Origin: Palsa-504 sp963844625
GTDB lineage: Bacteria > Actinomycetota > Actinomycetes > Streptosporangiales > Streptosporangiaceae
NCBI GenBank assembly: GCA_963844625.1
Contig: CAWJPF010000018.1
Location: forward strand, 1-64,000
Length of the DNA: 64,000 nt
Direction: 5' to 3'
Position 1 is the first letter of the stretch; the number at the start of each line of letters is the position of its first letter. The notes under the pieces were generated by a model, which saw only the letters and a program-made list of their open reading frames with translations, was not told where the DNA came from and ran no database searches. Below are positions 16,885 to 25,169 of this stretch, piece after piece. Made by a program: the position numbers and the translations under genes.

Positions 16885-18138
16885 CTAGCCTCGGTCACTT
16901 TGACTGAGCCACACCGATATGTGCGCAGGTTCCAGGGCCTGGCCCACCACACTGGTCAGGTCATCTCGGACTGAGCGCAGATCCACCGCGTCCTGCAGGC
17001 GAGCCGCGAACGCGGCCACCATCCGGTCCGCGTCATACCGGGCCCGGTTGAACCGCCGGTCCACCACCCGCTGCACCCGCCGCCGCAGCGGGTTGAACAG
17101 CGCGGCCGCGGCCAGCGTGGCGGCGGCGACCGCTACCGGCGTCTGGAGCGACACCACGTGGGTGGCCAGCAGCACCAGCCCCACGTATACCCCGACCAGC
17201 AGCCCTGTCACGATCGCGTACGCGAGCGAGCGGGAGATGATCCGGTCAATCTCATACAGCCGGTACTTCATGATCCCGACACCGATACTCAGTGGCAGGG
17301 CCGCGAACCCGAGGATAAGCACTTCCCAGATCGCCGAATTGGTCGTAATGGCCCAGATGCCGAAGACTCCGCAGACGCCGGCCCCGCTGGCCAGCCATTT
17401 CAGCTGCTGACGCCGTTCTCCGGTAGAGCGGCGCCAGCTGAGGGCCTGACGGCCGACGGCGGCCAGCCAGAACGCCGCGACCGCGATGAAGAACGCGGCC
17501 TGCACCGGGACGACCCACGCCGTACTGCCCCGCCCTAGGGAGGCGAGGCTCCCGTCGGCCTGCAGGACGACGTCGTGGTCGATGCCCAGGCTGAGCGTGG
17601 TGAGGGTGGCGGCCAGTGTGGCGGCGCCGGTGATGGCCAGGTAGAGCCATACCACCCACCGCCAGCGTCGCGACGGCAGCCTGCCATCGGGGAAGAGCAG
17701 GATCACCAGCGGGAACCCGAACAGTGAGTTGCTGAACAGCTGGTCGAGGACCAGCATCTCCGGCCCGGCGAACGACAGGTCGTGGTAACCGAGCCGGTAC
17801 ACCAGGTTCGCGTAGTTCCCCGCGGCGACGGAGAGCAGCATGAACATTGACTCGCCGGCCAGGAGCCAGCCGATCGGGTTGCGCGGCTGATGGCCGGCGA
17901 CCACTATGCCGACCACCGCGGTGACCAGGATTATCACCAGCAGACCCGCGGCCGACCAGATGTGGTCAACCGTCAGCGTGCCGGTCACGGCACCCGACAC
18001 GAAGAGAAAGCCGAGCAGCGCCACCATCACCCCGGCCAGCACCGCCGTCGTCCGCCGCTGGGTGAGACGGGACCGCCGCACCGCGACGTCCGCCCGTTCC
18101 TGCCCGCTCGCAAGCTGCACCCCGCCCATGGACGGCAA
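16885..18138 (-). CDS. multi-pass membrane protein resembling a sensor-kinase input domain without a kinase
   Basis: 417 residues with about eight transmembrane helices. Motifs such as HQPRNPIGWLL, VILLFPDGRLPS, ERRQQLKWLA and GIMKYRLYEIDRIISRSLAYA are those of the membrane input region found in front of GAF and histidine kinase or LuxR modules in actinobacteria. Here the protein ends soon after the cytoplasmic linker (FNRARYDADRMVAAFAARL ... ISVWLSQSDRG), and no DHp or ATPase domain follows. It may be a stand-alone sensor subunit or a truncated kinase. The downstream flank is repeat copy A, so truncation by the repeat is possible. Confidence 0.75.
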   Translation of the reverse strand: MPSMGGVQLASGQERADVAVRRSRLTQRRTTAVLAGVMVALLGFLFVSGAVTGTLTVDHIWSAAGLLVIILVTAVVGIVVAGHQPRNPIGWLLAGESMFMLLSVAAGNYANLVYRLGYHDLSFAGPEMLVLDQLFSNSLFGFPLVILLFPDGRLPSRRWRWVVWLYLAITGAATLAATLTTLSLGIDHDVVLQADGSLASLGRGSTAWVVPVQAAFFIAVAAFWLAAVGRQALSWRRSTGERRQQLKWLASGAGVCGVFGIWAITTNSAIWEVLILGFAALPLSIGVGIMKYRLYEIDRIISRSLAYAIVTGLLVGVYVGLVLLATHVVSLQTPVAVAAATLAAAALFNPLRRRVQRVVDRRFNRARYDADRMVAAFAARLQDAVDLRSVRDDLTSVVGQALEPAHISVWLSQSDRG

Positions 18139-18186
18139 CGCTACGCCTGGATCGTTCCGGAAACGTTACCGCTCAGCTCGGAACCG

Positions 18187-19305
18187 TCAGCTGAGCAGGG
18201 CGGCCAGGCGGGCGGCGGGCAGTTCCTCGCGCCACTCGCGGTCCACCCAGGCCAGGCCCTTCTCCCCCATCGCCCGGGCCTTGGCGGGGTCCTGGAGCAG
18301 CTCAGTGATGCGCACCGCGAGTCCGGCTACGTCGTGGACGACGTAGCCGGACTCACCGTCGAGGATGGCATCCGGGGCGCCGCCCGAGTCACCGCCGATG
18401 ACCGGCAGGCCGGTGGCCGAGGCCTCCAGGTAGACGATGCCCAGACCCTCCACGTCTAGCCCGGCGCGCCGGGTCCGGCAGGGCATCGCGAAGACGTCCG
18501 CCGCGTCGTAGTAGCCGGGCAGGTCAGACCAGGGCACAGAACCGGTGAACAGGACACCGTCGCCGACGTCCAGGCGCTGCGCCAGCCGCTTCAGCGCCGG
18601 CATGTAGGGGCCGTCTCCGACGAGCAGGAGCCGCGCGTCGGCGACCTCGGCGCGCACCTGCGGCCAGGCCTTGATCAGCGTGTCCTGGCCCTTGCGCGGA
18701 ACCATCCGGGACACGCAGGCCACGATGGGCCGGCCGGCCAGCCCGAGCCGGTCCCGGACGGCCTGACCGCCCGCGCCCGGGCGGAAGAACGTCATGTCGA
18801 CGCCCGGCGCCAGCCGCACCATCCGCTTCGCCGCTGCCGCCGACAGAGCGCGGGCCAGCCTTACCCTGAAGTACTCCCCCAGGTAGGTCACCACGTCGAC
18901 CTCGTCGCCGATGCGGCGGAGCAGTCCGCGGGCCCCCGGGAGCGCGGCCCAGCCTGCCTCGTGGCCGTGCGTCAGCGCGACCGCTCGCCGCACCCCCGCC
19001 CGGCGCAGCGCCGGGGTAATGAGGCCGAGCGGCGCCGCCGCGCCGAACAGGACCGCCTCACAGCCGTGCTCACGGGCGATGGCCGCGGCCCGGCGCGACA
19101 CGCTCGGCACCGGCAGCATGAGCGACGTCGGGTGCCGGATGACCGGGAATGGCTGCCGCGCGTCGAACTCCGCCGCGCCTTTCCAGGCGGACGCGTACAC
19201 GGTGACCGTGCCTTCGGGCAGCCGGGTGGCCAGGGCGTGCACGAACGACTGAATTCCGCCCTGACGCGGCGGGAAGTCGTTGGTGACGATGAGCGTACGG
19301 CGCAC
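18187..19305 (-). CDS. pimB: GDP-mannose-dependent phosphatidylinositol monomannoside mannosyltransferase PimB-type
   Basis: About 372 residues from the GTG at 19303-19305; an upstream start adds nine residues. It adds the second mannose to phosphatidylinositol mannosides at the cytoplasmic membrane face. GT4 marks: VTNDFPPRQGGIQSFVHAL (acceptor side), FGAAAPLGL, THGHEAGW, SRMVPRKGQDTLIKAWP and the donor-site VEGLGIVYLEASATGLP. The pattern of these motifs closely follows mycobacterial PimB (Rv2188c), from memory. TATACACT lies just before the GTG with no Shine-Dalgarno sequence, which suggests a leaderless transcript. Confidence 0.9.
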   Translation of the reverse strand: MRRTLIVTNDFPPRQGGIQSFVHALATRLPEGTVTVYASAWKGAAEFDARQPFPVIRHPTSLMLPVPSVSRRAAAIAREHGCEAVLFGAAAPLGLITPALRRAGVRRAVALTHGHEAGWAALPGARGLLRRIGDEVDVVTYLGEYFRVRLARALSAAAAKRMVRLAPGVDMTFFRPGAGGQAVRDRLGLAGRPIVACVSRMVPRKGQDTLIKAWPQVRAEVADARLLLVGDGPYMPALKRLAQRLDVGDGVLFTGSVPWSDLPGYYDAADVFAMPCRTRRAGLDVEGLGIVYLEASATGLPVIGGDSGGAPDAILDGESGYVVHDVAGLAVRITELLQDPAKARAMGEKGLAWVDREWREELPAARLAALLS

Positions 19306-19421
19306 CGCACGAGTGTATAAGGGACGCCCCACGGGACGGCCAGGGTCGCGGTGCTCCTGGCCGCGAGCGCGGCCAGGCGTTCCGCCTCCGCTAGCTGCCC
19401 CAGCTCACCCGGGGTCAGCCG

Positions 19422-20504
19422 CTACGGCCGGACTGCTCCATCGGTGTTGTCGGCGTACCAGGAGGTGCTCATGGGGATCTTCTCCACGTCCAGCCCCGTT
19501 TGCGGCGCATCGATGATGTAGCCGCCGCCGACGTACATGGCCACGTGCCCTTCACCGTCGAAGAGGATCAGGTCACCGGGCTCGATCGAGGACAGCGAAA
19601 CGTGCGGCAGCTCGGCCCAGTCCTCGTAGGTATCACGCGGGATCTGCACCCCCGCGGCCGCCCACGCGGCCTGTACCAGCCCGGAGCAGTCATATCCCAT
19701 GTGACACGGACCGGTGCCGCCCCAGACGTAGGGGCAGCCGAGCATGGCGTAGACGAACGCCACGGCCTTGCCCGCGTTGGTATTGGTCGGCAAGGGAGAC
19801 GGCGTGGGCGCGGTGCTGCCGTTGCCGCCGATCGAGTTGGTCTCCACCGTCTGCTGCTGCGGCACGGTCAGGCTCGCCAGGGTCGCCTTCTCGGTGGCGA
19901 TGACCTTGCCCAGGGCGTTCTTGTGGACGGCGAGCTCGTTCTTAAGCTGCGCGATCCCGTTCTCGGTGCGCTGCATTTCCTGCTCCACGCCGGTCAGCTG
20001 GCTGGCATCGGTGAGCAGTTGCTGTGTCTCGGCGGTCCGGCTGCCGGATATCTCGAGCAAGAACGAGCCCTGCTGCAGCAGGACCGAGGGGTCGCCCGAG
20101 GTGAGCACGCCCGCGATAGATGTCGCCCCGGTGTCCTCGAACGCGGCGGCAGCGGTCTGCGCCACGTTCGCCTGCGCCGCCTGGAACTGGGCGTTCGCGT
20201 AGTTGAGATGCACCCGCACCTGCGCCAGCCTCGACTGCGCCGAGGAAAGCTGCTGCCCGGCCTGGTCGAGCTGCTCACTGACCTGATTGAACTGCGACGT
20301 CAACTGGTTGACCTTGGCCTGAACCTGGTCAACGGTCGGTTGTGGAGCAGCGCCAGCGCCGGTGGCGAAAACCGCGAGCCCGCCGACCGCAACCAGTCCA
20401 GTCGCGATCGTGATACCGCGGCGAAGCCAGGACCTGCTGCCCGCGAGCCGCGCACCCACGTACTTACCACACTCCCTCGTCGTCTCACTCACCTGCGCGT
20501 TCAC
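19422..20504 (-). CDS. secreted NlpC/P60 peptidoglycan hydrolase (RipC-like)
   Basis: 360 residues, GTG start. A signal sequence (basic residues, then ITIATGLVAVGGLAVFATGAGA) is followed by a coiled coil of about 180 residues (VDQVQAKVNQLTSQFNQVSE and LKNELAVHKNALGKVI). A Pro/Thr linker leads to the C-terminal NlpC/P60 domain: AMLGCPYVWGGTGP, catalytic Cys in YDCSGLVQAAW, and His in GHVAMYVGGG. It should cleave D-Glu-mDAP bonds in peptidoglycan stems outside the cell. The coiled coil is the regulatory region bound by FtsEX in such enzymes; that role here is inferred. Confidence 0.92.
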   Translation of the reverse strand: MNAQVSETTRECGKYVGARLAGSRSWLRRGITIATGLVAVGGLAVFATGAGAAPQPTVDQVQAKVNQLTSQFNQVSEQLDQAGQQLSSAQSRLAQVRVHLNYANAQFQAAQANVAQTAAAAFEDTGATSIAGVLTSGDPSVLLQQGSFLLEISGSRTAETQQLLTDASQLTGVEQEMQRTENGIAQLKNELAVHKNALGKVIATEKATLASLTVPQQQTVETNSIGGNGSTAPTPSPLPTNTNAGKAVAFVYAMLGCPYVWGGTGPCHMGYDCSGLVQAAWAAAGVQIPRDTYEDWAELPHVSLSSIEPGDLILFDGEGHVAMYVGGGYIIDAPQTGLDVEKIPMSTSWYADNTDGAVRP

Positions 20505-20650
20505 TCAGGTCGTTGACCCTAGTTACTGGCCAGGCAACTTTGGGGCCAGCGTAGTGAAGGGGAAAGGACGGTACAACCGATTCGCCCAATTCCAACTACT
20601 TCATTACGTTGCCGCGATTCGCCTCCGGCGACGAAGCAGTTACGCTACCA

Positions 20651-20932
20651 TCACGACGCCTTGCTGTCGGGAAGAACCCAGGTCCGCGGCCGGGGCGAAA
20701 TCCTCGAGCCGGGCTGAATCGAACCGGGCTGAATCGAACCGGGGAGGGAAAGCCGAAGTGGCGGCACCATGCCCGCGTCCGCGAGAACGCTGAGCGCCCG
20801 CACCTCCGCCTCGTCGAGATATCCGTGCGCCTGCTCCGGATAGCCTGTCATGTTTGACGGTCCGAGGGTGGTAACAACGCAATCCTGGCAGTCCGCGCCG
20901 TGCCTCACGCAGCGGCCGCAATCAATCATCAT
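20651..20932 (-). CDS. small cysteine-rich actinobacterial protein
   Basis: 93 residues from the ATG at 20930-20932 with GGGAG upstream. The N-terminus MMIDCGRCVRHGADCQDCVV has four cysteines in a CxxC...CxxC-like array, probably a metal site. It is followed by LDEAEVRALSVLADAGMVPPLRL, which together form a recognisable actinobacterial family of about 60-80 residues. The tail contains a duplicated segment SIQPG-SIQPG, encoded by a tandem repeat of GGGCTGAATCGAACC at about 20711-20740. Divergent from the exonuclease gene. The metal and the function are unknown. Confidence 0.7.
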   Translation of the reverse strand: MMIDCGRCVRHGADCQDCVVTTLGPSNMTGYPEQAHGYLDEAEVRALSVLADAGMVPPLRLSLPGSIQPGSIQPGSRISPRPRTWVLPDSKAS

Positions 20933-21026
20933 GACGTCTCCCTGACATTCAGTGAATGGACGGGCACACATTAACGAGGACCTCTGACATTTCCCGGCCT
21001 GCGTCCCCGCAGGGCCGGGGTTCGGC

Positions 21027-21698
21027 GTGGCAGTGGCCAAAATGTCGGTGGCCGGATTTACCTTGGTGAGCGTGATCAGTCCGGACGTGGCCACGCGGCC
21101 ACCCGCCGTGTACGGCGGGGTACCGCTCGCCGAGCTTGAGTTCGCCGTCGTCGACCTGGAGACTACGGGCTGGTCGCCGGAGGCCGCCGCGATCACGGAG
21201 ATCGGAGCGGTCCGGGTCCGCGGCGGCCGGCGGCAGGGCGAGTTCGCCTCTCTGGTCAACCCGGGCACGCCCGTGCCCCCGTCCATCGAGGACCTAACCG
21301 GGATCAGCGACTGGATGCTCGCCACGGCGCCGAAGCTCACCTCGGTCCTGCCCGGACTGCTGCGTTTCGCCGAGGGCTGCGTGCTGGTGGCGCACAACGC
21401 GCCGTTCGATCTCGGCTTCCTCCTGGCCGCCTGCGGCGACTGCGGCCTGACCTGGCCCGGCTTTACCGTACTGGACACGGTCACGCTGGCCAGGCAGGTC
21501 ATGGACCCGGACGAGGTTCCCGACTGCAAGCTGGGCACGCTGGCCGGGTTCTTCGGCGCGCGGACCGTACCCTGCCATCGCGCGCTGGCCGACGCGCGAG
21601 CCACGGCCGACGTCCTGGGCTGGCTGATCAGGCGCCTGGCGCACCGCGGCGTCCGCACGCTGTCCGAGCTCAGCGCCTGGCCGGAGGTAGTAGCGTAA
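21027..21698 (+). CDS. DnaQ-like 3'-5' exonuclease (DEDDh)
   Basis: 223 residues. Exo motifs are all present: FAVVDLETTGW (Asp and Glu), VAHNAPFDLGFL, and CHRALADARATADVLGWL with the histidine and final aspartate. It is similar to the epsilon subunit of DNA polymerase III or to stand-alone exonucleases. It has no additional domain (no GIY-YIG or helicase), so it may proofread or trim RNA or DNA alone. Several in-frame starts exist (21027 GTG, 21042 ATG); I keep the longest. Confidence 0.85.
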   Translation: MAVAKMSVAGFTLVSVISPDVATRPPAVYGGVPLAELEFAVVDLETTGWSPEAAAITEIGAVRVRGGRRQGEFASLVNPGTPVPPSIEDLTGISDWMLATAPKLTSVLPGLLRFAEGCVLVAHNAPFDLGFLLAACGDCGLTWPGFTVLDTVTLARQVMDPDEVPDCKLGTLAGFFGARTVPCHRALADARATADVLGWLIRRLAHRGVRTLSELSAWPEVVA

Positions 21699-21788
21699 GC
21701 GCCAGCCTGAAGAAGGTGCAGAGACAATCTGGCCCTGTGAATCTGGCTGGCCCGTATAAGCCAGCAGCGACAGTCTGGGAGGCATCTG

Positions 21789-22082
21789 GTGGTCACCGCG
21801 ATCGTTCTGGTGAGGGCAGAGATCCAGCGCATTCCCGAGGTCGCAGAAACGATCGCCAAGATCCCCGAGGTCAGCGAGGTGTACTCGGTGACCGGCGAGT
21901 TCGACATGGTGGCCATGGTCAGGGTGCGCCGCCACGAGGAACTCGCCGACGTCATCCCCGGACGCCTGAACAAGGTGCCTGGCGTGACGCACACCGAGAC
22001 CCACATCGCGTTCCGCACCTACAGCAGGCACGACCTGGAGGCCGCGTTCTCCCTCGGCCTGAACGCCGACGCCGAGCTCTGA
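21789..22082 (+). CDS. stand-alone Lrp/AsnC ligand-binding (RAM) domain protein
   Basis: 97 residues, GTG start at 21789 with GGGAGG six bases before. It consists only of the alphabeta-sandwich ligand-binding domain of Lrp/AsnC regulators: AIVLVRAEIQRIPEVAETIA, VYSVTGEFDMVAMVRV and GVTHTETHIAFRTYSR. The DNA-binding helix-turn-helix is absent. Such proteins oligomerise and bind amino acids; they may modulate a full-length Lrp. It ends seven bases from the convergent trpD stop, a neighbour arrangement also found in other actinobacteria. Confidence 0.88.
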   Translation: MVTAIVLVRAEIQRIPEVAETIAKIPEVSEVYSVTGEFDMVAMVRVRRHEELADVIPGRLNKVPGVTHTETHIAFRTYSRHDLEAAFSLGLNADAEL

Positions 22083-22089
22083 ACCGGGG

Positions 22090-23163
22090 CTACCTGCTGG
22101 GGAGCGGGCGGGCGGCGGCGGACAGGCGGCGGCTTACCTCTATCCAGCGGTCGAGCAGGATGCTGGCGGCACCGGAATCCACGGCTTCGGCGGCGCGGGC
22201 GTAGCCATCGGCCAGCGCGGAGACGACTGCATCCGGGCCGGGAACCCCGGCCGCCGCGGCCAGCGCGGCGGCCGCGTTGAGCAGCACGATGTCACGGACC
22301 GGCCCGCGCTCGCCGGCCAGCACCGCGTGCACCACCGCCGCGTTGTACTCGGCGTCACCGCCGCGCAGGTCGGCCACGGACGCCCGCGGCAGCCCGAGCG
22401 AGGCGGGGTCGAACTCCGTCTGCGCCACTTCGCCGTCGTGCACCACCCACAGCGCGGACGGGCTGGTGGTGGTCAGCTCATCCAGCCCGTCGGCGCCGCG
22501 GAACACCAGGGCCGAGCAGCCGCGCCCGGCCAGCACGCCCGCGATGATCTCGCCCATCCGGGGGTCGAACACGCCGACCGCCTGGGCTGAGGGCCGGGCC
22601 GGGTTCGCGACCGGGCCGAGGAAGTTGAACACGGTCGGCACGCCGAGCTCGCTGCGGGTCGGGCCCGCGAACCGCAGCGCCGGGTGATACAGCGGCGCGA
22701 ACAGGAACGCCACGCCTACCTCGGCGGCCAGTTCGGCGGTGGCGGCCGGCGGCAGGTCGATCGCTACGCCGAGCGCCTCGAGCACGTCGGCCGCCCCGCA
22801 GGAGGACGACGCGGCCCGGTTGCCGTGCTTGATCATCCGCGTACCCGCGGCCGCCGCCACGATCGTGCCCATCGTCGACACGTTGACCGTGCGCGCGCCG
22901 TCGCCGCCCGTCCCGACCAGGTCGGTCAGGTGCCCGGGCAGGTGAATGGGCGTCGCGTGCGCGAGCATCGACCGGGCCAGCCCCGTCATCTCCGCCACCG
23001 AGGTGCCCTTGATCCGCAGTGCGACCCCGAAGCCCGCGATCTGAGAAGGCGTCGCCGCGCCCTCCATGATCTCGTTCATCGCCCACTCGCTCTCATCAGC
23101 GGTGAGCGAATCGCCGCGGATAAGGGCACCGAGCAACGCGGGCCAGGTGGTTCGGGCATCCAT
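22090..23163 (-). CDS. trpD: anthranilate phosphoribosyltransferase
   Basis: 357 residues. It joins anthranilate to PRPP in tryptophan synthesis. Seen: LVGTGGDGARTVNVST (PRPP pyrophosphate loop), KHGNRAASSSCGAADVLEALG, the anthranilate-side HPALRFAGPTRSELGVPTVFN and the metal-binding GADGLDELTTT. Length and motifs are full. ATG start at 23161-23163. No other trp gene lies in the window, as in many actinomycetes where trpD is separate from the main trp cluster. Confidence 0.96.
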   Translation of the reverse strand: MDARTTWPALLGALIRGDSLTADESEWAMNEIMEGAATPSQIAGFGVALRIKGTSVAEMTGLARSMLAHATPIHLPGHLTDLVGTGGDGARTVNVSTMGTIVAAAAGTRMIKHGNRAASSSCGAADVLEALGVAIDLPPAATAELAAEVGVAFLFAPLYHPALRFAGPTRSELGVPTVFNFLGPVANPARPSAQAVGVFDPRMGEIIAGVLAGRGCSALVFRGADGLDELTTTSPSALWVVHDGEVAQTEFDPASLGLPRASVADLRGGDAEYNAAVVHAVLAGERGPVRDIVLLNAAAALAAAAGVPGPDAVVSALADGYARAAEAVDSGAASILLDRWIEVSRRLSAAARPLPSR

Positions 23164-23219
23164 GGCGGGCCCCCAGGGGTACGGAACGTAAGACCACTGT
23201 TCGTTCGGGATAAAGCGGA

Positions 23220-23612
23220 TCAGCCAGTTACGGCGGGCGGGCGCGTTCGCATCAGCCCGGCCAGCTCGTGCGCGAGCGAGATCGGGTCAATGGGGTGGCT
23301 CACCACCGCGTCGGCCCGCGACCAGGTGGCGAGCCACCCGTCGTCGGCCCGGCCGATGATCAGCAGCACCGGCGGGCAGTTGAAGATCTCGTCCTTCGCC
23401 TGGCGGCACACTCCCATCCCGCCGGCCGGCTGCGCCTCCCCGTCGAGAATCATCACGTCGGCGCCGCGGGCGTCGAGCAGCCGGAACAGGGCGGGCGCCG
23501 TGGCGACCTCGATGATCTCGGCGTCCGGCACGTCCATGGCGGGACGACGCCCGATGGCGAGCTTTACCTGAGCCCGGACATCGGCGTCGTGGCTGTACAC
23601 AACGACCTTCAT
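23220..23612 (-). CDS. receiver-like protein without output domain
   Basis: About 130 residues from the ATG at 23610-23612 (KVVVYSHDADVRAQVKLAIG). The fold resembles a response regulator receiver: VYSHD replaces the usual acidic pair, ADVMILDGEAQPAGGMG holds an Asp at the phosphorylation position (ILDGE), and VVSHPIDP gives the cis-proline region. The acidic pair is degenerate, so phosphorylation is uncertain. It is divergent from ctaE by about 80 bases, an arrangement conserved in some actinobacteria, so it may serve respiratory control; this is inference. Confidence 0.75.
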   Translation of the reverse strand: MKVVVYSHDADVRAQVKLAIGRRPAMDVPDAEIIEVATAPALFRLLDARGADVMILDGEAQPAGGMGVCRQAKDEIFNCPPVLLIIGRADDGWLATWSRADAVVSHPIDPISLAHELAGLMRTRPPAVTG

Positions 23613-23692
23613 GACACTGAATGGTACCGATACCGTCACCAACGCGGGGGGTCGCGTAGCGATCGCCTACAGGTTGTCGTAATAATTGCTTC

Positions 23693-24331
23693 GTGGCGAC
23701 AGCAACCGTAGAGACGACCCCCCGTTCGCCGGCCAGCAGACCCAACCTGGTCAGCGTCGGCACTATCGTCTGGCTGTCCTCCGAGCTGATGTTCTTCGCG
23801 GCCCTGTTCGCGATGTACTTCACCATCAGATCGGTGGACAAGGGCGCGGGTTTGCCCTGGCCAGGCGCTCATCTGAATATCGCGTTGGCGTCGGTGAACA
23901 CCACCGTGCTGCTGCTGTCCAGCGTCACCTGCCAGATGGGCGTGTTCGCGGTGGAGCGGGGCCAGCTGGGGCGCACCAGGTCGGTGTTCCATCCGATGAG
24001 CTGGGGCCTGCGCGAGTGGTACGTACTTACGTTCTTTATGGGCCTGTACTTCGTCTTGGGGCAGGGCTACGAGTACCTGGACCTGATCAGGAAGCAGGGC
24101 CTCACGCTGTCGTCAAGCAACTACGGCTCGGTGTTCTACATACCCACCGGGTTCCACGGGCTGCACGTCGCCGGCGGCCTTCTCGCCTTCATCTTCCTGC
24201 TCGGCCGTACCTACGTCGCCAAGACACTCACCCACGAGCAGCAGGTCAGCGCTATCGTCGTGTCGTATTACTGGCACTTCGTCGACGTCGTCTGGATCGG
24301 CCTGTTCACCACCATCTACCTCATCCACTAG
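23693..24331 (+). CDS. ctaE: cytochrome c oxidase subunit III
   Basis: 212 residues, GTG start, five predicted helices as in actinobacterial CtaE. Key segments are VGTIVWLSSELMFFAALFAM with the conserved Glu in helix III numbering, QGYEYLDL, IPTGFHGLHVAGGLLAF, and the C-terminal YYWHFVDVVWIGLFTTIYL. It is part of the aa3 oxidase in the plasma membrane. It starts the ctaE-qcrC-qcrA-qcrB operon, which builds the bcc-aa3 supercomplex that takes electrons from menaquinol to oxygen. TAATAATTG about 15 bases upstream may be the -10 region. Confidence 0.96.
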   Translation: MATATVETTPRSPASRPNLVSVGTIVWLSSELMFFAALFAMYFTIRSVDKGAGLPWPGAHLNIALASVNTTVLLLSSVTCQMGVFAVERGQLGRTRSVFHPMSWGLREWYVLTFFMGLYFVLGQGYEYLDLIRKQGLTLSSSNYGSVFYIPTGFHGLHVAGGLLAFIFLLGRTYVAKTLTHEQQVSAIVVSYYWHFVDVVWIGLFTTIYLIH

Positions 24332-24345
24332 TCAGGGGACAGCGA

Positions 24346-25161
24346 GTGAGCTGGATCAACGCCAGGCGCCGGCGCCCGGCCGCCGGCTACGCGGCCCTGC
24401 TGCTCGGGCTCGTCGTCGTCGGGCTGCTCTACGGCGTCTTCACCCGCACGGGGGGCGCCGCGCAAGCTTCGTCGCCCGCGTCGCAGTCGAACATCAACGC
24501 GGGCCATAACCTATTCGACGCGAACTGCTCGAGCTGCCACGGCCTCGACGCCCAGGGCACCGCCAACGGTCCGGGCCTGGTCGGTGCGGGCGCAGCCGCG
24601 GTCTACTTCCAGATGTCCACGGGCCGGATGCCGGCCAAGGAGGTCGGCGCGGAGAACGGCCGCGGGCCGGTGAAGTTCAGCGAGCAGCAGATCTATGAGA
24701 TCGCCAACTACGTCGCCTCCCTCGGCGGCGGCCCGGCGATCCCGACCGCCGAGCAGGTATCCACCGAGGGAGCAGACACTGCGCTCGGGTCAAACCTGTT
24801 CGAGGCCAACTGCGCCCAGTGCCACGGCTTTGCCGGGGACGGCGGCGCGCTCACCTACGGCAAGTACGCACCGCCGCTGACCCAGTCCACTCCAACGCAG
24901 ATCTATACGGCGATGCTGACCGGGCCTGAGGCAATGCCGGTGTTCTCCGACGGGGTGCTCAGCCCGTCGGCCAAGCGCGACATCATCGCCTACATCACGC
25001 AGACGCGGGTCGAGCCCAACCCCGGCGGCTTCTCGCTCGGCCGGATCGGGCCGGTCACCGAGGGCCTGGTGATATGGATCGGCGGCCTGGGCTTCCTGGT
25101 GATCATCGCGCTGTGGATTACTGCCAAGCGGCGTGATCCAAGACCGACGGGGACGGAGTAG
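24346..25161 (+). CDS. qcrC: diheme cytochrome c subunit of the bc1 complex
   Basis: 271 residues from the GTG at 24346, 14 bases after ctaE. An N-terminal membrane anchor (YAALLLGLVVVGLLYGVF) is followed by two cytochrome c domains with heme motifs CSSCH (about residue 60) and CAQCH (about 160), axial Met candidates in GRMPAKE and AMPVFS, then a C-terminal helix (VIWIGGLGFLVIIALWI). The two hemes face the outside and pass electrons directly from the Rieske centre to the oxidase CuA, so no soluble cytochrome c is needed. This fused diheme form is typical of actinobacteria. Confidence 0.96.
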   Translation: MSWINARRRRPAAGYAALLLGLVVVGLLYGVFTRTGGAAQASSPASQSNINAGHNLFDANCSSCHGLDAQGTANGPGLVGAGAAAVYFQMSTGRMPAKEVGAENGRGPVKFSEQQIYEIANYVASLGGGPAIPTAEQVSTEGADTALGSNLFEANCAQCHGFAGDGGALTYGKYAPPLTQSTPTQIYTAMLTGPEAMPVFSDGVLSPSAKRDIIAYITQTRVEPNPGGFSLGRIGPVTEGLVIWIGGLGFLVIIALWITAKRRDPRPTGTE

Positions 25162-25169
25162 TAGTAATC

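Noticed and set aside
20505..20650. Possible c-di-AMP riboswitch before the NlpC/P60 gene, as often found in actinobacteria
   Set aside because: The conserved ydaO motif blocks were looked for in the 140 bases upstream and were not found.
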